A DNA stretch of 64,000 nucleotides from Brevibacterium jeotgali (GTDB taxonomy: Bacteria; Actinomycetota; Actinomycetes; Actinomycetales; Brevibacteriaceae), in NCBI RefSeq assembly GCF_900169175.1, contig NZ_FXZM01000002.1:62001-126000 (forward strand), in the 5' to 3' direction. Positions 1 to 9,082 of this stretch are shown here, one piece after another. The position numbers were made by a program, and so were the translations under genes. The first letter of the stretch is position 1, and the number at the start of each line of letters is the position of its first letter. The notes beneath the pieces are model-generated. The model did not search any database, was not told the DNA's origin, and saw only the letters and a program-made list of their open reading frames with translations.

Positions 1-1337
1 TCATCGACGCATCGCGCGGCCGCATCGCTTCGCTGCAGCGCTGGCCCGATGGCCTGCAGGCCGCCGTCGAGGCGAAGGAGAAGGTCGAGACGTCGACCAG
101 CGGTGAGATCCTCGATCAGATGACGGTCGAGGAGCTCGTCCATTCGTACCGCCACGTGTGCGGGATGACCGGGACCGCGCTGGCTGTGGGCGACGACCTC
201 CGTGAGTTCTACGAGCTGGAGATCGTACCCGTCGAACCCCATGAGCCGGTCATCCGCATCGATGAGGTCGACAGGCTGTACACCTTCCAGGAGTCGAAGG
301 AGCGGGCGATCGTCGAGGAGGTGGCGGAGGCCCACGCATTCGATCGCCCGGTCCTCGTCGGCACGCGCTCCGTCGCGGAGAGCGAGTCGCTCGCGGAGAG
401 GCTCCGCGAGCGGGGCATCGACTGCGAGGTGCTGAATGCGAAGGACGACACCCGCGAGGCGCAGATCATCGCCCGTGCCGGTGAAGCGGGCGCTGTCACC
501 GTCTCCACGCAGATGGCCGGTCGCGGAACCGACATCAGGCTGGGCGGCGAGGAGGTGGCGGAGGCCGGCGGACTGCTGGTGATCGGTGCCGGACGCTATG
601 AATCGTCCCGACTGGACGATCAGCTGCGCGGTCGTGCGGGACGCCAGGGCGACCCGGGCAGCTCCGTCTTCTTCACGAGCCTCGAGGACGAACTCATGAG
701 CCGCGTGCCGGAGGCGCAGCGGTTCGTGGAGGAGGGCGACGAGACGGGTCTCATCACCTCGAAGCGCGCGGCGCTGCTCGTCGAGCACGCACAGCGCATG
801 GCCGAGGGCGAGAACACCGCGGTGCACCGCGACACGTGGCGCTTCAACGACCTCATGGCGAAGCAGCGTCAGCTGGTTCTCACGCGTCGCGACGAGGTGC
901 GCGACGGCACGCGGGGACCCGACGAGGTCCGAGACCTGCTGGGTGAGGAACGGGTCTCACAGATCGAGGGCGAGCAGTCCGCCGACGTGCTCGACACCGC
1001 CATCCGCGACATCCTCCTCTTCGCCGTCGACGAGCGCTGGGTCGATCACCTCGCGTTCCTCAACGACCTCCGCGAGGGCATCCACCTGCGCACCCTGGCG
1101 CGGGAGAAGCCCCACGAGGCGTTCAACGAAGAGTCCATCGGCGCGTTCGCGAGCTTCTGGGATGACGTCCTGACCCGTGCGCACGATGTGCTCGCAGAAG
1201 CGGACTTCACCGGCGAGGGGGTGGATCTGCCGGCCCACGGCCTCAAGCGGCCGTCGTCGACCTGGACCTACCTGACGACGGAGAACGTCTTCGGCTCCGA
1301 CCTCGAGACGGTGGTGAAGTCGCTGCGGCGACCCTGA
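1..1337 (+). CDS. secA2: Accessory Sec translocase ATPase SecA2 (5' end outside window)
   Basis: C-terminal part of a SecA-family preprotein translocase motor; the reading frame is open from nucleotide 3, so the start lies upstream. Visible are the conserved CGMTGTA segment, the second helicase lobe with TQMAGRGTDI and the final helicase motif QLRGRAGRQGDPG, followed by a helical wing/scaffold-like region. There is no C-terminal Cys/His zinc-binding tail, which housekeeping SecA usually carries; its absence and the overall sequence fit actinobacterial SecA2. SecA2 exports a small subset of proteins, many without a classical signal peptide. It converges with helY, separated by a hairpin. SecA2 rather than SecA1 is judged from sequence pattern only. 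Confidence 0.85.
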   Translation, partial: IDASRGRIASLQRWPDGLQAAVEAKEKVETSTSGEILDQMTVEELVHSYRHVCGMTGTALAVGDDLREFYELEIVPVEPHEPVIRIDEVDRLYTFQESKERAIVEEVAEAHAFDRPVLVGTRSVAESESLAERLRERGIDCEVLNAKDDTREAQIIARAGEAGAVTVSTQMAGRGTDIRLGGEEVAEAGGLLVIGAGRYESSRLDDQLRGRAGRQGDPGSSVFFTSLEDELMSRVPEAQRFVEEGDETGLITSKRAALLVEHAQRMAEGENTAVHRDTWRFNDLMAKQRQLVLTRRDEVRDGTRGPDEVRDLLGEERVSQIEGEQSADVLDTAIRDILLFAVDERWVDHLAFLNDLREGIHLRTLAREKPHEAFNEESIGAFASFWDDVLTRAHDVLAEADFTGEGVDLPAHGLKRPSSTWTYLTTENVFGSDLETVVKSLRRP

Positions 1338-1371
1338 CACGGCGACGGCGGCACGGACACGAGTCCGCGGT

Positions 1372-1393
1372 GCAGGCGCCTCACGGCGCCTGC
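1372..1393. terminator. Hairpin between convergent secA2 and helY
   Basis: Perfect 9-bp stem GCAGGCGCC / GGCGCCTGC with a TCAC loop, in the 65-bp gap between the two convergent stop codons. There is no T-tract, as is common in GC-rich actinobacteria, so it is a candidate bidirectional terminator. Confidence 0.5.
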
Positions 1394-1402
1394 GCCGCAC
1401 CG

Positions 1403-4081
1403 TCAGTCCGCGACGACTCCGCGACGGATCGACTCAGCAGCCCTGCGGACGCGCACGGCGGTCGCGGGCTCGGCGACGTCCGCGATCTGCCCGAGGATGT
1501 CGAGCGTCTGCTTCGCCCACCGGACGAAGTCTCCGGCGGCGATGCCGGACCCCCGGAGAGTGCTCGCCAGAGAGGCGCCCTCCGTCCAGTTGTACACGAG
1601 CCGCCCGATCCCGAAGTCGGGTTCGGGGGTGTCACTCAGCCGTGCGGAGCGCTCGAGCTCCGTCACCGTCCTCCAGAGACCGTGCACGTCCAGGACTGCG
1701 GCGTCGAGCGATGCCGTCGGCATACGGGGGACGCCGAAGGTCTCTGTCTGCCGTGCGGAGTAGACCAGCCCGGAGGCCAGTGCGGCGATCTCCGGCTCGC
1801 TGAGGGAGTCGAAGACCCCGCCCCGCACGGCGAGTGCGGTGACGAGGTCCCGCTCACCGTAGATCCGACGGAGGATCTGGCTGTCGGGCAGGAATCCGAC
1901 GGACGTGAGCACGTCGCAGACACGGTCGAAGACCATCGCTATCGACGTGGTGCGACCTTCGATCTTCGCCCGCAGGGAGGCCGATTCCGCTTCGAGCCTC
2001 TCCGCCCGTTCGGCCCAGCGCGCATGGTTCTCGCGGTCCGGGCAGGAATGGCACGGGTGCGTCCGGATCTCCTCGCGCAGCTGCTCGACGCGGGCCGCGT
2101 CGGGATTCGGCGGACGGTCCTTCTTCCCGGACTCGCGGGCTTCTGCCATCGCCGTCGTCGGATCCTTCACGCGGCCGTCGGCCAGGGCATCGATGAGCGT
2201 CTCGCCCAGTCGCCTGCGCTGCTCGACGACACGATGGTTGAACTTCTTGGGGAACTTCACCCGCCCCAGCTTCACTGCGGGCTCCGTCACCTCGTGCGGC
2301 CGCAGGTGCCAGACGCGGCCCTCCTCCGTGAGCACGCTGGGCAGGCGCGTGTCCGACTCCTTGCGCTGCATCGGGGTGAGGACGATGCACGCACCCAGTG
2401 ACCGCTTCGACGGCAGCGTGATGGCATCGCCCACTCGCAGCAGGCCCAGCGACTCCATGACTTCGCGCTGACGGAACTTCGAACGGGTGCGCCGCTGCCG
2501 CTTCTCCTCCACGGACACCGCGCGACGCAGCTGCGAGTACTCGGCGAAGTCACCGCGATCGCACGTCATGGACCTGCGGTAGCCGTCCACCGCCTCCTCG
2601 TTGCGGCGCAGCTTCTTGGCCAGCCCCACGACGCCGGTGTCGGCCTGGAACTGCGCGAACGACGTCTCCAGCACGCTTCCGGCCGAATCGCGGTCCATGC
2701 GCGCGAGCAGATTCGCCGCCATGTTGTACGTGGGGACGAACTGGCTGCGCAGGGCGTAGGTGCGCTTCGATGCGAGGGCGCCGATGTCCGCGACGTCGAC
2801 CCCCGGCTGCCACACGACGAGCGCGTGGCCCTCCGTGTCGATGCCCCGCCGCCCGGCGCGTCCGGTCAGCTGGGTGTACTCCCCCGGCGTGATCTGCACG
2901 TGCGCTTCCCCGTTGAACTTCACGAGCTTCTCGAGCACGACGGTGCGTGCCGGCATGTTGATGCCGAGGGCGAGCGTCTCCGTCGCGAAGATCGCCCGCA
3001 GGTGTCCCGCAGCGAAGAGGTCTTCGACCAGTTCCTTGAACTGCGGGATCATGCCTGCGTGGTGGGCGGCGAATCCGTGCAGGAGCCCCGTGGAGAAGGT
3101 CCCGAAGCCGAGGACGCCCAAGTCCTCTCGCGGCATCTGTTCGACGAGCTCGTCCAGTCTGGCCTCGATCGCGCGCTTATCCTCCGCATCCGTGAGGTCG
3201 ACCCCTCGCGTGAGCAGCTGTTCGACGGCTTCGTCGCACCCGTTGCGGGAGAAGATGAAGAAGATCGCAGGGAGCAGAGAGTCCTCGTGGAGGCGGTTGA
3301 GGATCTCCATGCGCGATGCCCTGGGCGCGCGGGCTCGACGGCGCGGCGGGCCGCCCCGTCCGCGACGGTTCCCCTGTCCCCCGCCCTGCGACTTCTCGTG
3401 CTGGCGGATCGCGCGGACCAGGTCCGGCTCCAGTTCTGTTCCCGAACCCGCGCGGAACAGGCGATGGATCCGGCCGTCCACCATCATGTGGTTGTGGAGC
3501 GGGACGGGCCTGTGCTCGGTCACGACGATGTCCAGGCGGCCGCGGACCTCCCGCAGCCACGCTCCGAACTCGTCCGCGTTGGACACCGTCGCGGACAGGC
3601 CGACGATGCGGACGTGCGCGGGGAGGTGGATGATGACCTCTTCCCACACGGGTCCGCGGAAGCGGTCGGCGAGATAGTGGACCTCGTCGAGGACGACGAA
3701 GCCCAGGTCCGTGAGCGCTTCGCCGGAGTACAGCATGTTCCGCAGCACTTCGGTCGTCATGACCACGATCGGAGCTTCGCGGTTGATCGACGTGTCCCCC
3801 GTGAGCAGCCCGACGTTCTCCGGACCGTAGTCGCGCGAGAACTCAGCGAACTTCTGGTTGCTGAGCGCCTTGATGGGCGACGTGTAGAAGACGCGGACGC
3901 CTCGATGCTGTGCGAGGGCCACCGCGAACTGCGCGACGACTGTCTTGCCCGCGCCGGTGGGCGCCGCGACGAGGACGGAGCGGTCCTCCTCGAGATCCTG
4001 GCAGGCGGTGCGCTGGAATCGATCGAGGGGGAATCCCAGACCTGCTTCGAACGCGGTGAGGGGGTCGTGCTCAGCGCTCAT
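1403..4081 (-). CDS. helY: Ski2/Mtr4-like DExH RNA helicase HelY
   Basis: 892-residue superfamily 2 helicase predicted to unwind structured RNA. Motif I APTGAGKT is at residues 40-47, motif II is the DEVH box at about 132-135, motif III is a SAT triplet in GLSATVSN and motif VI is QLTGRAGRRGID. The C-terminal third matches the DSHCT/arch-like extension of this family. An in-frame ATG lies 21 codons upstream, but the start at 4081 is preferred because AGAGGAG sits 8 nt before it and the extra residues are not helicase-like. The gene follows tatC on the same strand by about 80 nt, as in M. tuberculosis. The exact RNA substrate is unknown. Confidence 0.9.
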   Translation of the reverse strand: MSAEHDPLTAFEAGLGFPLDRFQRTACQDLEEDRSVLVAAPTGAGKTVVAQFAVALAQHRGVRVFYTSPIKALSNQKFAEFSRDYGPENVGLLTGDTSINREAPIVVMTTEVLRNMLYSGEALTDLGFVVLDEVHYLADRFRGPVWEEVIIHLPAHVRIVGLSATVSNADEFGAWLREVRGRLDIVVTEHRPVPLHNHMMVDGRIHRLFRAGSGTELEPDLVRAIRQHEKSQGGGQGNRRGRGGPPRRRARAPRASRMEILNRLHEDSLLPAIFFIFSRNGCDEAVEQLLTRGVDLTDAEDKRAIEARLDELVEQMPREDLGVLGFGTFSTGLLHGFAAHHAGMIPQFKELVEDLFAAGHLRAIFATETLALGINMPARTVVLEKLVKFNGEAHVQITPGEYTQLTGRAGRRGIDTEGHALVVWQPGVDVADIGALASKRTYALRSQFVPTYNMAANLLARMDRDSAGSVLETSFAQFQADTGVVGLAKKLRRNEEAVDGYRRSMTCDRGDFAEYSQLRRAVSVEEKRQRRTRSKFRQREVMESLGLLRVGDAITLPSKRSLGACIVLTPMQRKESDTRLPSVLTEEGRVWHLRPHEVTEPAVKLGRVKFPKKFNHRVVEQRRRLGETLIDALADGRVKDPTTAMAEARESGKKDRPPNPDAARVEQLREEIRTHPCHSCPDRENHARWAERAERLEAESASLRAKIEGRTTSIAMVFDRVCDVLTSVGFLPDSQILRRIYGERDLVTALAVRGGVFDSLSEPEIAALASGLVYSARQTETFGVPRMPTASLDAAVLDVHGLWRTVTELERSARLSDTPEPDFGIGRLVYNWTEGASLASTLRGSGIAAGDFVRWAKQTLDILGQIADVAEPATAVRVRRAAESIRRGVVAD

Positions 4082-4161
4082 CGTCACGCTCCTCTCATCG
4101 TGCGGCTGTGCCGCTGCTGATCCGTACGGGTGCATCCACTGCATGCGCTGCGCTCTCTGCG

Positions 4162-4980
4162 TCAGTCCTCAGCCGGATCCTCCCACAGGCCCTGCGCGAT
4201 CAGTCGCTTCCTGCGCCGCCTGTCGCCCAGGAGGCAGATGACCCAGGCCATGAAGAAGAGCGCGAGCATCGGGATGACGAGGAAGAACATCGAGATGGCG
4301 TCCGGCGCGGGCGTCGCGATCGCTGCGAACACGAACACGATGAGGACCACGATGCGCCACGACCTGCGGATCCGGTCGGCGCTGAGGATCCCCAGCATGT
4401 TGAGGCCGACCATGAGGACCGGCAGGACGAACGCGATGCCGAACACCACGATGATGATCATGACGAACGTGAGGTAGTCCTGAGCCGGGATGATGTTGCT
4501 GGCCCCGGCGGGCGTGAAGGACGTGAGGGCCCGCACCGCGTTCGGCATCGCGAAGAACGCCAGGCACGCGCCTGCGAGGAACAGCGGGATGGACGCGGCC
4601 ACGAAGCCCAGCGTGTACCGCTTCTCCGTCTTGGTGAGGCCCGGGACGATGAACCCCCACAGCTGCTGGATCCACACCGGCGACGACAGGATGAAGCCGA
4701 TGAAGAGCGACACCTTGATCTTCATGTCGAAGGGCGAGGCGATGCCCGCGAAGTTGAGCTCTGCGATCCGGTCGTCCTGCGCCGCGATCTCGTTGACCGG
4801 CGCCTGCAGGATCTCGAGGACCGGGTCGTAGAGGAACCAGCCGAGCACCGATGCCAGCCCCAGGACCACGCTGCAGACGATCGCACGGTTGCGGAACTCG
4901 ACGAGGTGCTCCGACAGCGGCATCCGCTTGTCAGGGTTCCTCTTCGAGCGTTTCCAGCCCGCTCTGTCCTCTGCCTCCAC
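4162..4980 (-). CDS. tatC: Twin-arginine translocase subunit TatC
   Basis: Polytopic inner-membrane receptor for folded proteins carrying twin-arginine signal peptides; it pairs with TatA. The 272-residue protein has the diagnostic N-terminal MPLSEHLVEFRNR, about six hydrophobic helices, and a basic cytoplasmic C-terminus. The GTG start lies 23 nt after the tatA stop but has a poor ribosome-binding site. The ATG 19 codons downstream (4923), directly at MPLSEHL, is a realistic alternative. It is cotranscribed with tatA and the pafB-pafC genes upstream. Confidence 0.93.
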   Translation of the reverse strand: MEAEDRAGWKRSKRNPDKRMPLSEHLVEFRNRAIVCSVVLGLASVLGWFLYDPVLEILQAPVNEIAAQDDRIAELNFAGIASPFDMKIKVSLFIGFILSSPVWIQQLWGFIVPGLTKTEKRYTLGFVAASIPLFLAGACLAFFAMPNAVRALTSFTPAGASNIIPAQDYLTFVMIIIVVFGIAFVLPVLMVGLNMLGILSADRIRRSWRIVVLIVFVFAAIATPAPDAISMFFLVIPMLALFFMAWVICLLGDRRRRKRLIAQGLWEDPAED

Positions 4981-5003
4981 CGTCGTCGTCGGGTCCGAAG
5001 GAC

Positions 5004-5303
5004 TCAGGAGTCGCGGCGCTGGTCGTCTTCGGGCAGCGCCTGGTCGTCACTGCTCTGCGACTCCGCGGAGCTCCTCCCGGTCACGTCGTCGACGGACGGG
5101 GCCGACCCGGTGCCCGTGACCTCTCTGCGCTCTCCACCCTCGGAGTCCTTCTCGCCCTTGTCGCCGCGGAGGTCGTCCACCTCGGACTTGAAGACCTTGA
5201 GGGACTTGCCGATGTTCTTCGCGATCATCGGCAGCTTGGGTGCGCCGAAGATCAGAAGGATGACGATGACGAGGATGAGAATATGGATGGGCTCAGGGCG
5301 CAT
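5004..5303 (-). CDS. tatA: Sec-independent translocase TatA
   Basis: 99-residue Tat pore-forming subunit. It has one N-terminal membrane helix (HILILVIVILLIFG), the TatA hinge FGAPKLP, an amphipathic helix through IAKNIGKSLKVFKSE, and a long acidic/Ser-rich cytoplasmic tail. AGGAG is placed 6 nt before the ATG. It stands just upstream of tatC and 33 nt after pafC, so one transcript probably covers pafB-pafC-tatA-tatC-helY. I see no tatB nearby; many actinobacteria keep tatB elsewhere. Confidence 0.93.
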   Translation of the reverse strand: MRPEPIHILILVIVILLIFGAPKLPMIAKNIGKSLKVFKSEVDDLRGDKGEKDSEGGERREVTGTGSAPSVDDVTGRSSAESQSSDDQALPEDDQRRDS

Positions 5304-5336
5304 TCCGGCTCCTAGGGGTCGATGCTCCAGGACATT

Positions 5337-6356
5337 CTAGTCCTCGGGTGTTCGTCGCGCGTACAGGGCGAGGGCCTCGTGGGTCACATCGGCGGCCCGG
5401 CGCACGACCTCCTGAGGATCCGCGGCCAGCATTCCCCCGCCGTGGGCGCTCAGCAGACGCACCGCCCACGCACGACCCACGCGCGGGAGCTCGAGTGAGA
5501 CCGTGCCTGCACCGTGCTCATCGTCGTGACGGGTCCCGCCGGCGGCGACCGCGTCGATCTCATCAGCGAGCCACGCGGACTCGGGCCGCAGAGTGAGGCA
5601 GACCCCCGTTCGTCCCGCCGCCGCGGACTGCGGGGCTCCGGAGGCGCAGGCGTCCGGGACCTCGGCGACGGCGGGAGCGGACGGGGCGTCGACGTGACGG
5701 TCCGCGACGGAGCCGGCAGCGGGGGCCGGCGCAGGGGTCGCCGCACGGATCCGGTCGACGGCGAACGAGCGATCGCCGCCGGAGGTGAGGCAGTGGGCGT
5801 CCAGATACCAGACGCGGCCCAGCCGCAGCCGCAGCGGACGGATGGTGCGCTCCGTGAGTTCGTCGCGGGCGGGCACGTAGTAGCGGATGTCGAGTGCGGT
5901 CCCCCCGTGCAGGGCGCCGCGCACGGTCTCGGCCAGCTCCTCGGGGAGGCGGGGCGGTGAGATGTCGAGCATCCCGCCGGAGTTCTCGCCCGAGGCGCGC
6001 TGCAGCTTCTCCCGCACGGAGCGGATCGTCGTGGGGTCGGCTTCGTGGGCGGACTCGAGGTAGTCGAGTGCCAGGAGGAGCCCCCCGACCTCGTGGGGGC
6101 TCAGACGGACGGGGACGGAGACCTCGTCGGCGTTGCCGACGTACACCCGGCCCCCCTCCCATTCCGCTTCGATGAGGTCGTCCGGCATATGCCCGGGACG
6201 CCCGGTCACGAACAGGAGCTCCAGGTCATCGACGATCTGCTCCGCGGCCACGTCGAAGTGTGCGGCGACATCGGCGAGGTCGGTCCCGGGTCTGCGCGTG
6301 AGGTAAGGGACGAGCCCCAGCAGACGTGACAGACGGTCGTGCGCGCGTTCAGGCAT
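5337..6356 (-). CDS. pafC: WYL-domain regulator PafC
   Basis: 339-residue transcription factor with an N-terminal winged-helix-like region (about residues 1-80), a central WYL domain (GGTALDIRYYVPARDELTER), and a WCX-type C-terminus. PafC forms a complex with PafB that activates the LexA-independent DNA-damage response in mycobacteria and Arthrobacter. The start at 6356 overlaps the pafB stop by 8 nt, implying translational coupling. The frame extends further upstream but that part is the Arg/Ser-rich shadow of pafB and is not coding. Ligand recognition by the WYL domain (single-stranded DNA in characterised homologues) is inferred. Confidence 0.88.
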   Translation of the reverse strand: MPERAHDRLSRLLGLVPYLTRRPGTDLADVAAHFDVAAEQIVDDLELLFVTGRPGHMPDDLIEAEWEGGRVYVGNADEVSVPVRLSPHEVGGLLLALDYLESAHEADPTTIRSVREKLQRASGENSGGMLDISPPRLPEELAETVRGALHGGTALDIRYYVPARDELTERTIRPLRLRLGRVWYLDAHCLTSGGDRSFAVDRIRAATPAPAPAAGSVADRHVDAPSAPAVAEVPDACASGAPQSAAAGRTGVCLTLRPESAWLADEIDAVAAGGTRHDDEHGAGTVSLELPRVGRAWAVRLLSAHGGGMLAADPQEVVRRAADVTHEALALYARRTPED

Positions 6357-7482
6357 GGTCGCCCCCTGCTTCTCCGACGGTCGTCTCCGGCGGCTGGCCG
6401 ACCAGCGCGTCGAGCGAATCGGCGGTGCGCGTGAGGCACGCGACGTGGTGCTGCGCGAGCGAATCGGGGGCGAGCACGAGGACGGACGGCGAGTACTCGA
6501 GCAGCCCGTCGGCGAACGCGGACTGGTCGTTGGTGCGCAGGCCGAGCACATCCCAGCCCGGGGGGATCGTGGGAGCCTCGGCGGGGACCGTCGGGACCGC
6601 GTCATGCGCGGACTCCCGCAGGGGCACCGCGCGTCCCGGCGCCACCGCGAGCACGACGTCGACGGCCGGGTTCCTCGCGTCCTCGTCGTGCGGTGCGAGT
6701 GCCCCGTCCAGAGTGGTGTGCGCTGCGGCGTCGAAGCCGTCAGGGACGCCGTAGTCGCCGTCCCTGCGCCTGGGGGCCGATCGGAGGCGCCCCTGGATGC
6801 GCGTGAGGCGGAAGGTGCGCACGGCGTCCCGGTCGACGTCGCGGCCGACCACGTACGAACGGTCGCCCCGCGTGAGGAGCGCGTACGGCTCGAGCGTGCG
6901 CCGTGAGGTCTGCGCACCGGGACGGCGGTAGTCGAAGGCGACGGCGCGGCGGGCCTCGACCGCCCGCAGGAGCCCGGCGAAGACGGTGCCCGCGATGTGC
7001 GCGGGGACGGCGGCGAAGGGAGCGTCCGGAGTCCGGGATCCGGAGTCGTCGGCGGGATCGAGCGCGAAGCCCTCCCCCAGTCCGCGCAGCTTGTTCAGGG
7101 CCGAACGGGCGTCGGATTCGAGCGCGGTGTCGGCCAGGAGCGACTGCGTGACGGACACGACGGCCGCCTCCTCCGGGGTGAAGTCGATCTGGGTCAGTGC
7201 GTATCCCGCGTCGTCGATGCGGTACCCGTAGCCCGTGCCGTCTGTGAAGGGATCGTCCCAGGACGTCGTGGAGATCGCCATCCCCATCGCTTCGAGGGCA
7301 GCCTTGTCACGGGAGAACTGCCGATCGAACGCCGTGTCGTCGAGATCGGCGTAATCGGCGATGCTGCGGCGCAGATCATCCCTGTCCGTCCACCCGCGGG
7401 CGGCGCGCAGGGCGATGAGCAGGTTCATCAGCCGCTCAGTCTGACGTCGCACTCGTGTCACGTCCCCTACAGTACTCATCAT
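6349..7482 (-). CDS. pafB: WYL-domain regulator PafB
   Basis: 377-residue partner of PafC. The helix-turn-helix is visible at VRRQTERLMNLLIALRAARGWT onward, with a WYL region around residues 180-260 (RAVAFDYRRPG). Two adjacent ATGs (7482 and 7479) are possible starts. The first overlaps the ATG of the divergent DUF3866 gene, so the two start codons share two bases. A GTG five codons further in would also leave the helix-turn-helix intact. It is the first gene of the pafB-pafC-tatA-tatC-helY run. Confidence 0.88.
   Translation of the reverse strand: MMSTVGDVTRVRRQTERLMNLLIALRAARGWTDRDDLRRSIADYADLDDTAFDRQFSRDKAALEAMGMAISTTSWDDPFTDGTGYGYRIDDAGYALTQIDFTPEEAAVVSVTQSLLADTALESDARSALNKLRGLGEGFALDPADDSGSRTPDAPFAAVPAHIAGTVFAGLLRAVEARRAVAFDYRRPGAQTSRRTLEPYALLTRGDRSYVVGRDVDRDAVRTFRLTRIQGRLRSAPRRRDGDYGVPDGFDAAAHTTLDGALAPHDEDARNPAVDVVLAVAPGRAVPLRESAHDAVPTVPAEAPTIPPGWDVLGLRTNDQSAFADGLLEYSPSVLVLAPDSLAQHHVACLTRTADSLDALVGQPPETTVGEAGGDHA
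7468..7473 (+). promoter_or_regulatory. -10 element for leaderless DUF3866 gene
   Basis: TACAGT followed by 7 nt and the ATG at 7481. This spacing puts the transcription start at or next to the start codon, so the mRNA is probably leaderless. It lies inside the first codons of divergent pafB. Confidence 0.5.
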
Positions 7483-8638
7483 GATCCACTGGCGTCGCGC
7501 GACAGTCCGCACAGTCCTGACAGACCGCCCGGGTGCACGGGAGGTGACAGCAGCGCTCCACACCCCGCTGCCGGGTGCCGAAGACGCCGCTGAGGTGCGG
7601 GCGCTGGCCTTCACCGACCTCGTCGGTGCCCCCGAGCCGGACGACGACGTGCTCCTGAACGTGTCGGCGCTGGCGCGGAGGCTCGGAACGGGGGGCTTCG
7701 CTCTCGTGACGGCGATCCCCGACCGCCTCCCCGCGGATCCACCGCCGAGCCCCGGTCATCTCGTGAAGGACCGGTACTCCCCGTCGCAGACGATGGTGCT
7801 GGGGGTCGACGACCAGGAGTCGCCCCACCACCGGACGCTCGCCGAGGCCGCTGAGATCAGCGGCACCCCGGTCATCGTCGCCGATCTGCACTCCTCGCTG
7901 CCGGCGATCATCGCGGGGATCCGGGCCGACCGGCCGCAGGCTCGCGTCGTGTACATCATGACGGACGGGGCCGCGCTGCCGCTGGCGTTCTCCCACGCCG
8001 TCCACGGCCTCAGGGAGGCGGGCTGGCTGCACGCGACCGTGACCGTCGGCCAGGCGCACGGCGGCGACTACGAGGCCGTCACGGTCCATACGGGCCTGCT
8101 CGCTGCAGTGCACGTCGCCGGCGCAGACGTCGTCGTGGTCGCACAGGGTCCGGGCAACCTCGGCACCGGCACGCCGTACGGCTACTCCGGGCTCGTCGTC
8201 GGCGAGCATCTGAATGCGGCCGCTCTGCTGGGGGGCGTCCCGATCGCCGCCCTGCGCATGTCGCAGGCCGACGCGCGGGAGCGTCACCGCGGGATCTCCC
8301 ATCACACCCTCACCGCGGTGACGCGGGTCGCACGGCCCGGGTGCGTCATCCCGGTCCCCACTCCGGACACCCTCACCGACGCCGAGGCCGCGGTCGCCTC
8401 CGCATGGGAGCACAGTCCCGGTGCGGTCGCGGAGACGACCCGTGCGCAGCTGCCGGAGCTGGCCGAGGCCGGCCATTCGCTGGTCGACGTGGGTCTCGAG
8501 GGTCTGCTCTCCGCGCTGGAGGGGTCCCCCGTCCGCCTGTCGACGATGGGGCGCGGACTGGCCGCCGATCCCATCGCGTTCCTGGCGGCCGCGGCCGCAG
8601 GGCGCGCTGCGGCCGCGGCCGTCGTACCGGTGGCCTGA
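7481..8638 (+). CDS. DUF3866 family protein
   Basis: 385-residue protein of unknown function matching the actinobacterial DUF3866 family by its opening MIHWRRATV and by the conserved core TPVIVADLHSSLPAI ... GQAHGGDYEAVTVHTGL and QGPGNLGTGTPYGYSG. It appears cytosolic, with no signal peptide. The C-terminus is Ala-rich because a long perfect hairpin is encoded there. It is divergent from pafB with overlapping start codons and convergent with an FKBP gene 6 bp away. The family is frequently found beside pafBC; no biochemical role is known to me. Confidence 0.8.
   Translation: MIHWRRATVRTVLTDRPGAREVTAALHTPLPGAEDAAEVRALAFTDLVGAPEPDDDVLLNVSALARRLGTGGFALVTAIPDRLPADPPPSPGHLVKDRYSPSQTMVLGVDDQESPHHRTLAEAAEISGTPVIVADLHSSLPAIIAGIRADRPQARVVYIMTDGAALPLAFSHAVHGLREAGWLHATVTVGQAHGGDYEAVTVHTGLLAAVHVAGADVVVVAQGPGNLGTGTPYGYSGLVVGEHLNAAALLGGVPIAALRMSQADARERHRGISHHTLTAVTRVARPGCVIPVPTPDTLTDAEAAVASAWEHSPGAVAETTRAQLPELAEAGHSLVDVGLEGLLSALEGSPVRLSTMGRGLAADPIAFLAAAAAGRAAAAAVVPVA
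8586..8621. terminator. 15-bp perfect hairpin at 3' end of DUF3866
   Basis: CGGCCGCGGCCGCAG pairs perfectly with CTGCGGCCGCGGCCG across the loop GGCGCG. It is inside the last codons of the gene and encodes alanines. It could act as a terminator for this gene or as a barrier to convergent transcription. There is no T-tract. Confidence 0.4.
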
Positions 8639-8644
8639 GGCGCG

Positions 8645-9025
8645 TCAGGCGCCGGCGACGCCTTCGAGGTCGCACACGAAGATGAGGCTCTCGTTCGGGC
8701 CGATCGTGCCGGGCACTCCGCCCGCTCCGTAGGCCAGGTGGGGCGGGATGCGCAGCGTGCGACGGCCGCCCACCCTCATGCCCTGGACGCCCTGGTCCCA
8801 GCCGGTGATGACCATGCCCACGCCCAGCTTGAACTGCAGCGGGGTGCCGCGGTTGTAGGAGGCGTCGAACTCCTCACCGGTCGTGAAGGCGACGCCCACG
8901 TAGTTGACTGACACGGTGTCGCCGGCCTTCGCCTCGGGCCCGGTGCCCACGACATCGTCGACGACCTCCAGGTCGGTGGGGGCGGTGTCGCCGGGGAAAT
9001 CGATCTCGGGCTTCTGCTTCGCCAT
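8645..9025 (-). CDS. FKBP-type peptidyl-prolyl isomerase (cytoplasmic)
   Basis: 126-residue single FKBP domain that isomerises X-Pro bonds. Conserved pocket elements are visible: VNYVGVAFTTGEEFDASY, VITGWDQGVQGMRVGGRR and PPHLAYGAGG. There is no signal peptide, so it should be cytoplasmic. It lies 57 nt downstream of a lipoprotein with the same fold on the same strand, and both sit between pafA and pafB. Confidence 0.9.
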   Translation of the reverse strand: MAKQKPEIDFPGDTAPTDLEVVDDVVGTGPEAKAGDTVSVNYVGVAFTTGEEFDASYNRGTPLQFKLGVGMVITGWDQGVQGMRVGGRRTLRIPPHLAYGAGGVPGTIGPNESLIFVCDLEGVAGA

Positions 9026-9082
9026 GATGCATGCTCCTTCGAGGGTGAGCGGTGTGTTCTCGGGGTACGTCGGTACGGCTTC

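Noticed and set aside
6357..6917. N-terminal extension of PafC
   Set aside because: The frame is open but encodes an Arg/Ser-rich sequence that is the shadow of pafB; the PafC domain begins at the ATG at 6356.
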